A stretch of 14,366 nucleotides of DNA from Acidimicrobiales bacterium (GCA_030749275.1 JASMKJ010000052.1:1-14366); one strand, 5' to 3'; shown: positions 1-7,737, numbered from the stretch's first letter. The notes: a model not told the origin generated them from the letters alone. Made by a program: numbers and translations.

Positions 1-904
1 CAATGCCAACTCCGAAGCCAAAAACAGCGACGTTGTGTATTTTCCAGGCGACAGGGCCTTTGGCCTTGCCAGCTATTGACAATGCCGCGGCTAACCCACC
101 GCTTGCCCCTACAGCGGAGAGCCACGCATAACCGGTGTCCCCTGCTCCGAACAGGTCTTCTGCCACGCTGGGAAGGAAGGCCACGTACGGGAATCCGAAG
201 AACAATGCCAGAGCCGAGGTGCTGAGGAGCAACGGAAGCGGCCACGTTTTGAAGCCGTATCGAACTCCATCCACCAAGTCCTTGACCGCTGAACGCTTCC
301 TCGGATCAGACTGTGGGCGACCGTGAGGTAGCGATAAGAAGAAGAAACAGCCGACGGCTGTAATGCAACTACTCAGCCAGTAAATGGCGCCTATCCCGAG
401 ATTTGGAAACCCTAAGAACAACCCAGCCACCACCGGTCCAACAACCCTGTTCAAGTTCATAGAAATCTGTGACAACACCACTCCATTTGCCAGACGTTCA
501 GGCCCCACTAGCTCAGCCGTGAACGCCATTCGGGCGGGTAACAGGCCGCTAAATCCGGCTGATTGAACCGCTGACGCTGCAAGCAACATCCAGAACGTAA
601 CGAATTCGAATTGAACCGCTAGCGCTATCCAGAGGGAAGATGCAAGCAGCAGCGCGTTGGAAATAAGCAAGATCAACCGTTTAGGGAACCGATCAGCTAC
701 CACACCCCCCAGAGGGGTGGTCACCAGCCCGGTAACACCGAAAACAAGAGTGACCGCCCCCAATGCAGCGTTGGTGCCTTCTAAATCTTTTGCTAAGGCT
801 CCTCGGGCAACCATCTGAGCGAAGATGGCCAAGGAGAAGAGGTAACCGCCGGCCCATAAACGACGAAACGCTGGGATCGTCAGACTCTCAAACGTGTCGT
901 TCAC
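1..904 (-). CDS. MFS transporter, partial (C-terminal part beyond left edge)
   Basis: About 301 codons are visible before the frame leaves the window. The start of the protein reads VNDTFESLTIPAFRRLWAGG, a typical opening of MFS drug/solute exporters of the MFS_3/enterobactin-exporter type, and is followed by hydrophobic stretches consistent with several membrane helices. The loop GGVVADRFPKR after the second helix fits the MFS signature between helices 2 and 3 (G-x-x-x-D-R-x-x-R/K-R). The GTG start at 904-902 is chosen because an in-frame TAG, the ilvD stop, lies only five codons upstream; no clear Shine-Dalgarno is visible. The gene follows ilvD by 15 bp on the same strand, so the two are probably co-transcribed. 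The substrate cannot be inferred, and import as well as export remains possible. It is inner-membrane by family. Confidence 0.9.
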   Translation of the reverse strand, partial: MNDTFESLTIPAFRRLWAGGYLFSLAIFAQMVARGALAKDLEGTNAALGAVTLVFGVTGLVTTPLGGVVADRFPKRLILLISNALLLASSLWIALAVQFEFVTFWMLLAASAVQSAGFSGLLPARMAFTAELVGPERLANGVVLSQISMNLNRVVGPVVAGLFLGFPNLGIGAIYWLSSCITAVGCFFFLSLPHGRPQSDPRKRSAVKDLVDGVRYGFKTWPLPLLLSTSALALFFGFPYVAFLPSVAEDLFGAGDTGYAWLSAVGASGGLAAALSIAGKAKGPVAWKIHNVAVFGFGVGI

Positions 905-919
905 ATCAGGAGCCTGAAG

Positions 920-2755
920 CTACAAAAGCGAACTTAAATCGCGAACCGCGCCTTTGTCTGCACTTGTTGCCATCAAACCGTAAGCCTTGAGCGCAGCCGA
1001 CACCTTTCTCGGTCGCTGCATTTCCGGTTGCCAACCTAACTCGTCTTGCAACTTTCTTCGCTCAGCAATTCGGTCGTCGTCAACTTCCAAGTGAATCGTT
1101 CGATTTGGGATATCTATGTGAATGACATCACCATCCCGGACCAGACCGATTGTTCCCCCTGAGGCAGCTTCAGGGGAAACGTGCCCGATAGACAGCCCAG
1201 AGGTCCCACCAGAAAAACGTCCGTCAGTAAGTAGCGCACATGCCTTGCCGAGCCCTTTCGACTTCAAATATGAGGTCGGGTACAACATTTCTTGCATTCC
1301 CGGCCCTCCCCTTGGGCCCTCATAGCGAACCACCACTACTGACCCTTCGGTGACTTTGTCGTTCAGAATGTGATCAACAGCTTCGTCTTGGCTTTCCACA
1401 ACGTGCGCTGTACCCGTGAAAACCAGATTCGATTCATCGACGCCCGCTGTCTTCACGACGCACCCATCTTCAGCCAAATTGCCGTACAGGACAGCCAATC
1501 CGCCATCCGCGCTATAGGCATGTTCCACCGACCGGATACACCCCTGTTGTCTATCGAGATCTAATGACTTGTAACGCTCGGCTTGACTGAACGCTACCTG
1601 GGTGGGAATCCCCGCAGGACCGGCCCTATAGAAGTCATGCAAGGCTTCGTCGTCGTTAGTCGCGACGTCAAATTCCATTAGGGCCTCAAAAAGACTCGGG
1701 GCATAAATGGTTGGGGTTTGGTTGTTCAACAACCCAGCACGGTTCAGTTCCGCCAAGATGCCCATCACTCCCCCCGCTCGATGAACGTCTTCGACGTGAA
1801 ACAACTCCGTTGCTGGGGCAACCTTGCAAATATTGGGAACCTTCTTCGAGAGACGATCAATGTCTGCCATGGTGAAGTCCACCCCGCCCTCTTGGGCGGC
1901 CGCTAAGAGGTGCAGGATCGTATTTGTTGAACCCCCCATCGCTATGTCCAGCGACATAGCGTTTTCGAAAGCATCGAAACTGGCGACGCTTCGGGGAAGC
2001 ACTGAGTCATCGTCGTCGTCGTAATAACGACGACACAAATCGACAACCAACCGTCCCGCCCTCAAGAAAAGCTCTTGGCGGTCGGCGTGGGTAGCGACCA
2101 CGGTTCCATTCCCCGGCAAAGAAAGCCCCAGAGCCTCAGTCAAACAATTCATTGAGTTGGCGGTAAACATCCCCGAACATGAACCACATGTCGGGCACCC
2201 TGAACGCTCCATCTCGGCGACATCTTCGTCGCTAACTGATTCATCGGCCGCGACGATCATTACGTTGATCAAATCAACCTTGTTCTCAGCAAGTTTGGTT
2301 TTTCCAGCCTCCATCGGCCCACCCGATACAAACACCGTGGGGATATTTAGCCGCATCGCTGCATTAAGCATCCCGGGTGTGATCTTGTCGCAGTTACTGA
2401 TACAGACGAGTGCATCGGCACAATGTGCTTCAACCATGTACTCAACCGAGTCAGCTATTAGGTCGCGACTGGGCAGGCTGTACAACATGCCGTCATGCCC
2501 CATAGCAATCCCATCGTCAACGGCAATGGTGTTGAACTCTTTGGCAACTCCACCCGCCTGCTCGATCTCGCGAGCAACCATCTGACCGAGGTCCTTGAGG
2601 TGAACGTGACCTGGCACAAACTGGGTGAACGAATTAGCTATTGCAATGATCGGCTTCTGGAAATCTTCATCGGTCATACCGGTGGCGCGCCACAGTGCCC
2701 GCGCTCCCGCCATATTCCGACCAGCAGTGGACGTGTTCGAACGATACTGAGGCAT
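920..2755 (-). CDS. ilvD: Dihydroxy-acid dehydratase (IlvD)
   Basis: This cytosolic enzyme dehydrates 2,3-dihydroxy-isovalerate and 2,3-dihydroxy-3-methylvalerate to the 2-oxo acids in valine, leucine and isoleucine synthesis. The 611-residue protein is close in length to Escherichia coli IlvD (616) and of the same sub-type. Cofactor residues known in that enzyme are present: D81, the C122-D123-K124 group in ISNCDK (Fe-S ligand, Mg ligand, carbamylated Lys), C193 in [12 protein letters not shown]489 and the active-site S515 in GRFSGG. The ATG at 2755 is preceded by GGAG two bases upstream, which is close. Residues 246-250 are five Asp in a row, encoded by a GAC-rich repeat. It lies 67 bp downstream of the small gene ending at 2823 and 15 bp upstream of the MFS gene. 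Its fully canonical residues argue for the housekeeping role, although sugar-acid dehydratases share the fold. Confidence 0.98.
   Translation of the reverse strand: MPQYRSNTSTAGRNMAGARALWRATGMTDEDFQKPIIAIANSFTQFVPGHVHLKDLGQMVAREIEQAGGVAKEFNTIAVDDGIAMGHDGMLYSLPSRDLIADSVEYMVEAHCADALVCISNCDKITPGMLNAAMRLNIPTVFVSGGPMEAGKTKLAENKVDLINVMIVAADESVSDEDVAEMERSGCPTCGSCSGMFTANSMNCLTEALGLSLPGNGTVVATHADRQELFLRAGRLVVDLCRRYYDDDDDSVLPRSVASFDAFENAMSLDIAMGGSTNTILHLLAAAQEGGVDFTMADIDRLSKKVPNICKVAPATELFHVEDVHRAGGVMGILAELNRAGLLNNQTPTIYAPSLFEALMEFDVATNDDEALHDFYRAGPAGIPTQVAFSQAERYKSLDLDRQQGCIRSVEHAYSADGGLAVLYGNLAEDGCVVKTAGVDESNLVFTGTAHVVESQDEAVDHILNDKVTEGSVVVVRYEGPRGGPGMQEMLYPTSYLKSKGLGKACALLTDGRFSGGTSGLSIGHVSPEAASGGTIGLVRDGDVIHIDIPNRTIHLEVDDDRIAERRKLQDELGWQPEMQRPRKVSAALKAYGLMATSADKGAVRDLSSLL
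2015..2034. repeat. Perfect 8-bp inverted repeat inside ilvD
   Basis: GTCGTCGT and ACGACGAC flank AATA. It encodes the RRYYDDD part of IlvD and comes from a CGT/GAC-rich run, so it is probably a by-product of the Arg and Asp codons, though an mRNA hairpin could form here. Confidence 0.6.
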
Positions 2756-2790
2756 AGCTCCAGCCTAGAACCCTCACAGCAAGTGCGGAG

Positions 2791-2801
2791 AGGAAATTCC
2801 T
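2791..2801. repeat. 11-bp palindrome upstream of ilvD
   Basis: AGGAA-A-TTCCT lies 35 nt before the ilvD ATG, in the 67-bp gap after the small gene. It could be an operator for an ilvD-specific promoter, but it is short and may be chance. Confidence 0.3.
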
Positions 2802-2822
2802 ACTGAGCCGTGAAGACGTTCT

Positions 2823-3215
2823 CTACTCCAACTCTTCTTTCGTAAGTTCAAGCAATCTTCGAAACGCTAAGTAGTAGCGCCAATACGCATCCCTGTCCCC
2901 CGTCCGAGCAATGTCATCCGCCCAAGCAGAAACAACCGGTCCGTCCGCTTCATCAGTCGACGACAGAAGCTTGCCCCAAGCCTCGGGGCTGGCATCAAAT
3001 CCAAACTGATCGGAGACTTCGTCAACTTCTTCACAAGTTTCGCTCACCGAGACCAACTTGCCTGAATCGAATTGGAATACGACGCAAATATCTCCTATGC
3101 CTAGACGAAGACCGCCGGTCCAATATTTGGTGGTCTCAAGGAACCGTTCATCCTCGCTGCAGGTGTCCCCGACACGCACAAACGCCCGAATCAGGTCTCG
3201 CGCGTTAGGTTTCAC
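2823..3215 (-). CDS. Small protein of 130 aa, possibly SCP2-like
   Basis: I do not firmly recognise this protein. It has 130 residues, is acidic, and has no signal peptide or membrane segment. The central part (roughly residues 30-60, with GGLRLGIGD and FQFDSGKLVSV) reads like alternating beta strands. It is followed by FDASPEAWGKLL, reminiscent of SCP2 sterol-carrier domains, where a beta strand precedes an S/A-x-x-x-W-x-x-L helix. That similarity is weak and judged by eye. The start is a GTG whose last two bases overlap the SDR stop (GTGA, 4-nt overlap), so translation is probably coupled to the SDR gene and the two proteins likely work in the same process. An SCP2-like fold would suggest binding of a lipid-like or acyl-CoA ligand, but this is inference. 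Other small alpha/beta ligand-binding folds are possible. Confidence 0.8.
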   Translation of the reverse strand: MKPNARDLIRAFVRVGDTCSEDERFLETTKYWTGGLRLGIGDICVVFQFDSGKLVSVSETCEEVDEVSDQFGFDASPEAWGKLLSSTDEADGPVVSAWADDIARTGDRDAYWRYYLAFRRLLELTKEELE

Positions 3216-3976
3216 GACATTCGCATGCCGTTACTTATAGCCATCGTTTGACCAGTCATACCGGAGGCTTCATCACTGCCTAAGTAGACAGCAAGATGCG
3301 CTATCTCGTCAGGTGACAGGATGCGACCCATTGGAGTCCGCTTTGCCAGTTGCGCTCGGAGTTCCTCCGACTCGGCTCCGACGAGGTCAGCAAAACCATC
3401 AAGCATCGGTGTGTCGACGAACCCCGGACAAATTGCGTTGCATGTAACACCAGATGAAGCTAATTCCAGCCCCATGCATCGAGTCAGTCCTACGGCTCCG
3501 TGTTTTGATGCGTTGTACGGAGCTTGACCAGGAGATTCAAAGAGTCCCGCGGTCGACGCAATGTTGACAATGCTTCCGCTCCCCCTTTCGATCATTCCAC
3601 CCAAAAACGCCTGACTTACTCGAACGATTCCGACAACGTTCACCTCATAAAGGCGGGAGTACGTCGCGGGATCGATATCCAAGAATCTCCCGGCTGCATG
3701 TATCCCTGCGTTGTTGACAACAATGTCCACCCCTCCGAGCTGTTCATGAACGAACTGGGCCATTTCACTAACTGAGGTGTCATCAGAAACGTCGCAAACA
3801 ACCGGTCTTACCGTTCCCGTTGGCGCCTCCTGTGAAGTTACCTCTAAGTCATCAAGGTTGCGGCTGGTGATGACGCATTGCGCCCCCTCTAGCGCATAGG
3901 CGAGTGCTATTGCTTTACCTATTCCTCTGCCGCCACCGGTGATGACAGCGCGTTTGCCTTCCAGTCTTTGTGTCAT
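3212..3976 (-). CDS. Short-chain dehydrogenase/reductase (SDR), classical
   Basis: The 254-residue length and motif order are those of classical SDR enzymes, which interconvert alcohols and ketones with NAD(P)(H). Visible are the Rossmann motif TGGGRGIG (13-20), an Arg at 39 after the second strand that favours NADP(H), CDVSD near 61-65, NNAG (88-91), N113, the catalytic set S141, Y154 and K158 (YNASK), and PGFVDT (184-189). The region around SPGQAPYNASKHGAVGLT resembles 3-hydroxybutyrate dehydrogenases and 3-oxoacyl reductases, but the substrate cannot be fixed. The ATG at 3976 has an excellent Shine-Dalgarno (GGGAGG, 8-nt spacing). The gene sits 23 bp after the thioesterase and overlaps the next gene by 4 nt, placing it inside the leftward operon, where oxidation of a hydroxyacyl intermediate is the natural guess. 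Confidence 0.95.
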   Translation of the reverse strand: MTQRLEGKRAVITGGGRGIGKAIALAYALEGAQCVITSRNLDDLEVTSQEAPTGTVRPVVCDVSDDTSVSEMAQFVHEQLGGVDIVVNNAGIHAAGRFLDIDPATYSRLYEVNVVGIVRVSQAFLGGMIERGSGSIVNIASTAGLFESPGQAPYNASKHGAVGLTRCMGLELASSGVTCNAICPGFVDTPMLDGFADLVGAESEELRAQLAKRTPMGRILSPDEIAHLAVYLGSDEASGMTGQTMAISNGMRMS

Positions 3977-3984
3977 TCTCTAAG

Positions 3985-3990
3985 CCTCCC
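3985..3990 (-). promoter_or_regulatory. Strong Shine-Dalgarno of the SDR gene
   Basis: On the minus strand the sequence reads GGGAGG, ending 8 nt before the ATG at 3976. It is the best ribosome binding site in the leftward gene group and fixes the SDR start. Confidence 0.8.
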
Positions 3991-3999
3991 TATTCGATA

Positions 4000-4512
4000 T
4001 CACTCCATCGACCATCCGGGGACGGCCATAACTTGGCCAGCTTGGGGTGGAACATCGAGTTTTTTGTGGTGCTCCCATATCTCGCCCAAGCGGGCATACG
4101 GGTCTAAATGCATCTCGGAAACACGGCGACTTTCCTCTGAGACGTGCAGCGACATCACTTCACATGTCGCTGCAACGTAATCTTCGTCAGCGTTCACCAT
4201 GGTTTGCATGGCGTGGATGCGTTTCTTGTCGAACCCTAAAAGTTGTGTGGTGATACTTAAGCGTGCACCTTCATGTACTTCACGCACATAAGTCACATGG
4301 TTTTGAGCTGAAAACGTAGTTACGGCATGTTGGTCTCTGTGGGCGGTTCCCAACCCAATGAAGCCCATCCAGGATTCAATCGCGTCATCAAAACACACTA
4401 AGTAATAGCCGGCGTTGAAATGTCCGTTGAAATCAATCCACTCCGGTTTCACCACAGCCGAATATCCCTGAAACGGGCTCTCCACGCTATTCACGCTCCG
4501 ATCTTTACCCAC
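4000..4512 (-). CDS. Acyl-CoA thioesterase, hotdog fold (4HBT type)
   Basis: The protein (170 aa from the longest start) has the single hotdog domain of the 4-hydroxybenzoyl-CoA thioesterase superfamily, which hydrolyses acyl-CoA to free acid and CoA in the cytosol. The family hallmark D-x-x-G-H-x-N appears at D27-N33 in WIDFNGHFN, followed by an aromatic Y-Y and FDDA. Later conserved pieces are HVTYVREV (72-79), the strand QLLGFDKKRIH (90-100) and ATCEVMSLHV. The overall pattern is like the betainyl-CoA thioesterases found beside carnitine catabolism genes, but specificity is not readable. The longest start is GTG at 4512, with no Shine-Dalgarno; in-frame GTG codons at 4494 and 4485 lie 2 and 10 nt after a GGAG, and 4485 or 4494 may be the true start. 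It is the first gene of the leftward group, directly downstream of a candidate promoter. Confidence 0.92.
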   Translation of the reverse strand: MGKDRSVNSVESPFQGYSAVVKPEWIDFNGHFNAGYYLVCFDDAIESWMGFIGLGTAHRDQHAVTTFSAQNHVTYVREVHEGARLSITTQLLGFDKKRIHAMQTMVNADEDYVAATCEVMSLHVSEESRRVSEMHLDPYARLGEIWEHHKKLDVPPQAGQVMAVPGWSME

Positions 4513-4515
4513 AAC

Positions 4516-4591
4516 TTAACGGGAGTGTCGAATAACAGCAGATGTCCTTTCGTTAATCAATTTGTCGCACAACACACTTGAAAAGTTAACG
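4516..4591. promoter_or_regulatory. Three CGTTAA hexamers at 35-bp intervals in the divergent control region
   Basis: CGTTAA occurs on the minus strand at 4516-4521, on the plus strand at 4551-4556 and on the minus strand at 4586-4591, with start-to-start distances of 35 and 35 bp. The middle copy overlaps the proposed leftward -35 element and the left copy lies just after the implied transcript start. This arrangement could be an operator array, but no regulator gene is visible in the window. Confidence 0.35.
4532..4560 (-). promoter_or_regulatory. Candidate sigma-70-type promoter for the leftward operon
   Basis: On the minus strand TTGATT (4560-4555) and TGTTAT (4537-4532) are separated by exactly 17 nt, each matching 4 of 6 consensus bases. 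The implied transcript start near 4525 would give a short leader before the thioesterase. The prediction is by eye only. Confidence 0.45.
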
Positions 4592-4632
4592 CATTGGTTG
4601 CGAGGTTAGATTGACTTCACCACTGCCTGTGC

Positions 4633-4636
4633 GGAG
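4633..4636 (+). promoter_or_regulatory. Shine-Dalgarno deciding the first rightward start
   Basis: GGAG lies 10 nt before the ATG at 4647 and only 1 nt before the ATG at 4638, so it supports the start at 4647 over the longer TTG (4611) or ATG (4638) options. Confidence 0.5.
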
Positions 4637-4646
4637 AATGATCGTC

Positions 4647-5798
4647 ATGCGTTTTACCCCAACAGAACTGACCGGAGAGGAACTTGAACTCCAGCAAGAG
4701 GTCAGACAGTTCCTTTCCGAGGAGTTGCCGCCTGGTTCACATGAGCCTTGCCTCGGAATGGCCGCTCGAAAGGACAAGGACTTCTCTCTGAAGATGGCTG
4801 CACGTGGTTGGGTCGGTATGGCCTTGCCAAAGGAATGGGGCGGCTCCGATCGCACAGCGGTTGATCGATTCATCGTGGTTGAAGAGATGCTCCGCTGGGG
4901 AGCTCCGGTCGGCCATCACTGGGTTGGCGACCGACAAACGGGAAACGTAATTCTCAAATTCGGCACCGAAGAGCAGCGCGAACGTTTTCTACCCGCGATC
5001 TGTCGCGGAGAGCTCGGATTCTCCATCGGCATGAGCGAGCCTGACAGCGGATCCGATCTAGCTTCGGTGTCCACAAAAGCTGAACGAGCCTCTGATGGTT
5101 GGATAATCAACGGCACAAAGATCTGGACCTCGGGGGCCCATGAAAACGACTGGTTCGTTTGTCTCCTGCGTACCTCCCCAATGGAAGACGGCAACAAACA
5201 TGCCGGCTTATCTCAACTTCTCATCGACCTGAGGTCACCTGGGTTAGAAATCAGTCCCATACCTTTCCTTGACGGCTCTCATCACTTCAACGAAGTCACA
5301 TTCAATGAAGTCTTTGTTCCAGACACGAATGTCGTCGGCGATCTCGGAATGGGTTGGCATCAAAATACGACTGAAATGGCTTATGAGAGGGGCGGTCCCG
5401 ATCGCTGGCTGTCACCTTTTTCTACTGTTGAACAGCTACTCCGGGAGGCCCGGGGAACCGAACTCGAGAACACGGTTGCGGACCTCTTCGGCGAGTTAGT
5501 GGCGCGCTGGTGGGGTATACGCAACCTTTCCCTCTCGGTGGCTCGCTTGATCGACACCGGCGAAGCTCCCTCTGTTGAATCTTCGCTCGTCAAAGAAATG
5601 GGTACCCGATTTGAGCAAGAAGTAGTGGAGAAGCTCGTCCATCTCATTGACCTTGAGTATTCACCAGACTCAGAATCATTGTTTGAACGACTCTTGGCGC
5701 AATGCGTTGTTACTTTCCCAGGTAACACCATCAGAGGCGGAACCATTGAAATTCTTCGATCCGTTGCCTCGAAAGGACTGAAAGGGCTACCCACATGA
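4647..5798 (+). CDS. Acyl-CoA dehydrogenase, alpha-like subunit (catalytic Glu present)
   Basis: This is a flavoprotein of about 383 residues for alpha,beta-desaturation of an acyl-CoA. From the chosen start MRFTPTELTG, typical of the family, it shows the N-terminal helical domain, the FAD/acyl contact motif SEPDSGSD (130-137), WTS (160-162), and YERGG with E247 at the position used as catalytic base in long-chain and actinobacterial FadE alpha subunits. The closing signature IRGGTIEI has RGGT at 363-366. It lacks the R-x-Q-F-G-R-P segment that binds the FAD of the partner, whereas the next gene has it, so an alpha2beta2 heterotetramer like the mycobacterial FadE pairs of sterol side-chain degradation is likely. 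It overlaps that gene by ATGA. A longer start at TTG 4611 is open but poorly supported. The substrate is unknown; bulky or branched acyl-CoA is the family-based guess. Confidence 0.93.
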   Translation: MRFTPTELTGEELELQQEVRQFLSEELPPGSHEPCLGMAARKDKDFSLKMAARGWVGMALPKEWGGSDRTAVDRFIVVEEMLRWGAPVGHHWVGDRQTGNVILKFGTEEQRERFLPAICRGELGFSIGMSEPDSGSDLASVSTKAERASDGWIINGTKIWTSGAHENDWFVCLLRTSPMEDGNKHAGLSQLLIDLRSPGLEISPIPFLDGSHHFNEVTFNEVFVPDTNVVGDLGMGWHQNTTEMAYERGGPDRWLSPFSTVEQLLREARGTELENTVADLFGELVARWWGIRNLSLSVARLIDTGEAPSVESSLVKEMGTRFEQEVVEKLVHLIDLEYSPDSESLFERLLAQCVVTFPGNTIRGGTIEILRSVASKGLKGLPT

Positions 5799-6874
5799 CA
5801 AATCCCGTTCATGTTGACCCTTTGATCACCGAAACGGCCCATCGTCTCTTTTCAGAAGTCTGCGATCACGAGGCAGTCCAACTGGCCGAAACGAGAGGCG
5901 AGGCACCCGAAATTTGGAATGCATTCGCCGAAACCGGCTTTCCTTGGATATCAGTCGACGAAGCGGCCGGCGGTTCGGGAGGGTCACTCCTTGACGCTTT
6001 GGAGGTGCTCCGAGTGGTCGGCTATCACGCTGCTCCGATCCCTGCCGCGGAGACCGGAGTACTTGGGGGTTGGCTTCTCGCCGGTTCAGGTCAGGAGTTG
6101 CCTGCAGGAATCGTTACCGTCGTCCCCAACGGCGGGAGCGGAGTGAGTGGTTCAGTTTCCGGTGATGAACTGACTGTTTCTGGACGCGCTCTTCGTGTCC
6201 CCTGGGCCCGCGTTGCCGAAAGAATTGTTGTTCCCCTAGAAGTTGATGGACAGGCAGTGGTTGCTTCGATCGATGCCAAAGATTGCCACATTGAACCCAT
6301 GACTAATATGGCCGGCGAGCCTCGTGACACCGTGGACTTCAACGAGGTGCGCGTACCTGTCGCCCCAACGGCGGCGGGAATTGATCTCGAAGCATTTCGA
6401 TTCCGCGGCGCTCTGTCCCGAGCCGCTCTCATGGCTGGCGCCATCGAAAAGATGAGTCAACTGACGGTCTCCTACACGAACGACCGCGTGCAATTTGGCC
6501 GCCCTGTCGCCAAATTTCAAGCGGTGCAACAACACTTAGTTTGGGGAGCCCAAGATGCAGCTCTAGCGCGAATGGTGGCAGAAACTGCTGCGCGGGAAGC
6601 AAATCGCGGAGCAGCACAATTCGAAATTGCTGCAGCCAAGTTGATAGCGAACCAGGCTGCAGCCCGAGCTACCAAGGCGTGTCACCAAGCTCATGGTGCG
6701 ATGGGCATGACCCAGGAATACCCGCTCCACCATCTGAGTCGACGCCTCTGGTCATGGCGGAAGGAGTACGGAGGAGATGCCGAGTGGACGAAATGGCTGG
6801 GTCAAGTTGCTGTATCTCAGGGCGCCGATCAGCTATACCCCCTAATTACGGGGGGATCAGCAAATTTCAATTAG
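5795..6874 (+). CDS. Acyl-CoA dehydrogenase, beta-like subunit (no catalytic Glu)
   Basis: The 359-residue protein has a shortened acyl-CoA dehydrogenase architecture. The N-terminal helical domain is recognisable (GFPWISVDEAAGGSGGSLLD, 48-67). The middle beta domain is reduced and lacks the E-P-x-x-G-S-D motif. The C-terminal helical domain keeps RVQFGRPVAKFQAVQQ (from 231), the FAD-binding Arg/Gln segment, and the QAHGAMGMTQEYPLH stretch near 298-312. No Glu is seen at the usual catalytic positions. Known mycobacterial FadE heterotetramers split the functions this way, one subunit supplying the base and the other the FAD-contacting arginine. The ATGA overlap at 5795-5798 with the preceding gene implies coupled translation and equal stoichiometry. 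It probably forms the partner of the upstream protein and possibly also of the third dehydrogenase, which lacks this segment too. Confidence 0.93.
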   Translation: MTNPVHVDPLITETAHRLFSEVCDHEAVQLAETRGEAPEIWNAFAETGFPWISVDEAAGGSGGSLLDALEVLRVVGYHAAPIPAAETGVLGGWLLAGSGQELPAGIVTVVPNGGSGVSGSVSGDELTVSGRALRVPWARVAERIVVPLEVDGQAVVASIDAKDCHIEPMTNMAGEPRDTVDFNEVRVPVAPTAAGIDLEAFRFRGALSRAALMAGAIEKMSQLTVSYTNDRVQFGRPVAKFQAVQQHLVWGAQDAALARMVAETAAREANRGAAQFEIAAAKLIANQAAARATKACHQAHGAMGMTQEYPLHHLSRRLWSWRKEYGGDAEWTKWLGQVAVSQGADQLYPLITGGSANFN

Positions 6875-6921
6875 CGATGGATCCCGGGCGCAGATGCCTC
6901 AATCAGATCTAGCATCACTAC

Positions 6922-7722
6922 ATGAGTGAATTCGGCATATACGGAGACCTTCATGTCTCCCTGGAAAATCATGTAGCGACTGCGGAGATCCGTCGTCCAC
7001 CCAACAACTTCTTCGACTTAGGTCTGATTGATGGACTTGTTTCAGCGTTCGGTGATCTAGATGACGATGAAAACTGTCGCGCGATAGTCCTCTGCGCTGA
7101 AGGCAAGAATTTTTGTGCTGGTGCCCAATTCCACAACGATGGCAGCCGAGGCGGCGAAATTACGGCAAAGAACTCTGATGGTTCCAATCGTCATCTCTAC
7201 GACGCAGCGTTCGACCTGTTCAGTTGCAAAACTCCGGTAGTGGCAGCGGTACAGGGAGCAGCTGTGGGCGGTGGCTTAGGTGTCGCTTGTTTTGCCGACT
7301 TTCGAATAGCCGCTCCAGAAGCGCGGTTCACAGCAAATTTCGCCCGACTCGGATTTCACCATGGATTCGGATTGACGGTCACTCTGCCGTCTCTCGTAGG
7401 GCAACAGAAGGCTTTGGAGTTGCTCTACACCGGTGCGCGAATCAAAGGTGCTGAAGCAGCCGAAATTGGCTTGGTTGACAAGTTGGTTCCGCTAGCCGAT
7501 CTGCGCTCAGCCGCGAATGACTTCGCATCGGAAATCGCCACATCTGCACCACTGGCAGTGGAGTCGATTCGACAAACCATGCGGGGACATCTCCCTCTAG
7601 CGATCAAAGCTGCAACTGACCACGAAAAGGAAGAGCAAGATCGTTTGCGTGGAACCGAAGATTGGAAAGAGGGCGTCACCGCAATGAATGAACGACGCGT
7701 TCCTAACTTCTCGCGAAAGTAG
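6922..7722 (+). CDS. Enoyl-CoA hydratase/isomerase family protein (crotonase fold)
   Basis: The 266-residue crotonase-fold protein acts on CoA thioesters. The oxyanion-hole parts are present: NFCAGAQF (63-70) and the GGGLG loop (116-120) within AAVGGGLGVACFADFRIA. The acidic residue equivalent to Glu164 of rat mitochondrial enoyl-CoA hydratase is kept as E166 (ALELLYTG). The Glu144 equivalent appears to be F140 in the FTANFARLG stretch, so classical syn-hydration may not be the activity; isomerase, hydrolase or dehalogenase-like reactions also use this fold. The ATG at 6922 is the only start downstream of the in-frame TAG at 6910; no Shine-Dalgarno is seen. It is 47 bp after the beta-like dehydrogenase and 28 bp before the next dehydrogenase, so it belongs to the same transcript. 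Confidence 0.93.
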   Translation: MSEFGIYGDLHVSLENHVATAEIRRPPNNFFDLGLIDGLVSAFGDLDDDENCRAIVLCAEGKNFCAGAQFHNDGSRGGEITAKNSDGSNRHLYDAAFDLFSCKTPVVAAVQGAAVGGGLGVACFADFRIAAPEARFTANFARLGFHHGFGLTVTLPSLVGQQKALELLYTGARIKGAEAAEIGLVDKLVPLADLRSAANDFASEIATSAPLAVESIRQTMRGHLPLAIKAATDHEKEEQDRLRGTEDWKEGVTAMNERRVPNFSRK

Positions 7723-7737
7723 AAGCAAATGGATATT

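Noticed and set aside
2157..2585. 142-codon open frame on the plus strand
   Set aside because: It lies wholly antisense to ilvD, whose motifs are unmistakable, and its translation has no recognisable domain.
3212..4512. Carnitine degradation operon, suggested by the betainyl-CoA-like thioesterase and CaiB
   Set aside because: The dehydrogenase here is an SDR, not the 3-hydroxyacyl-CoA-type carnitine dehydrogenase. No BKACE enzyme or betaine transporter is present, and CaiB-type proteins serve many substrates.
4578..4612. Rightward promoter (TTGAAA followed by TAGATT)
   Set aside because: The spacing is about 23 nt, too long for a normal sigma-70 promoter, so no rightward promoter is called.
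5381..5842. 153-codon open frame on the minus strand
   Set aside because: It is antisense across the junction of the two coupled dehydrogenase genes, and its composition is typical of a shadow frame.
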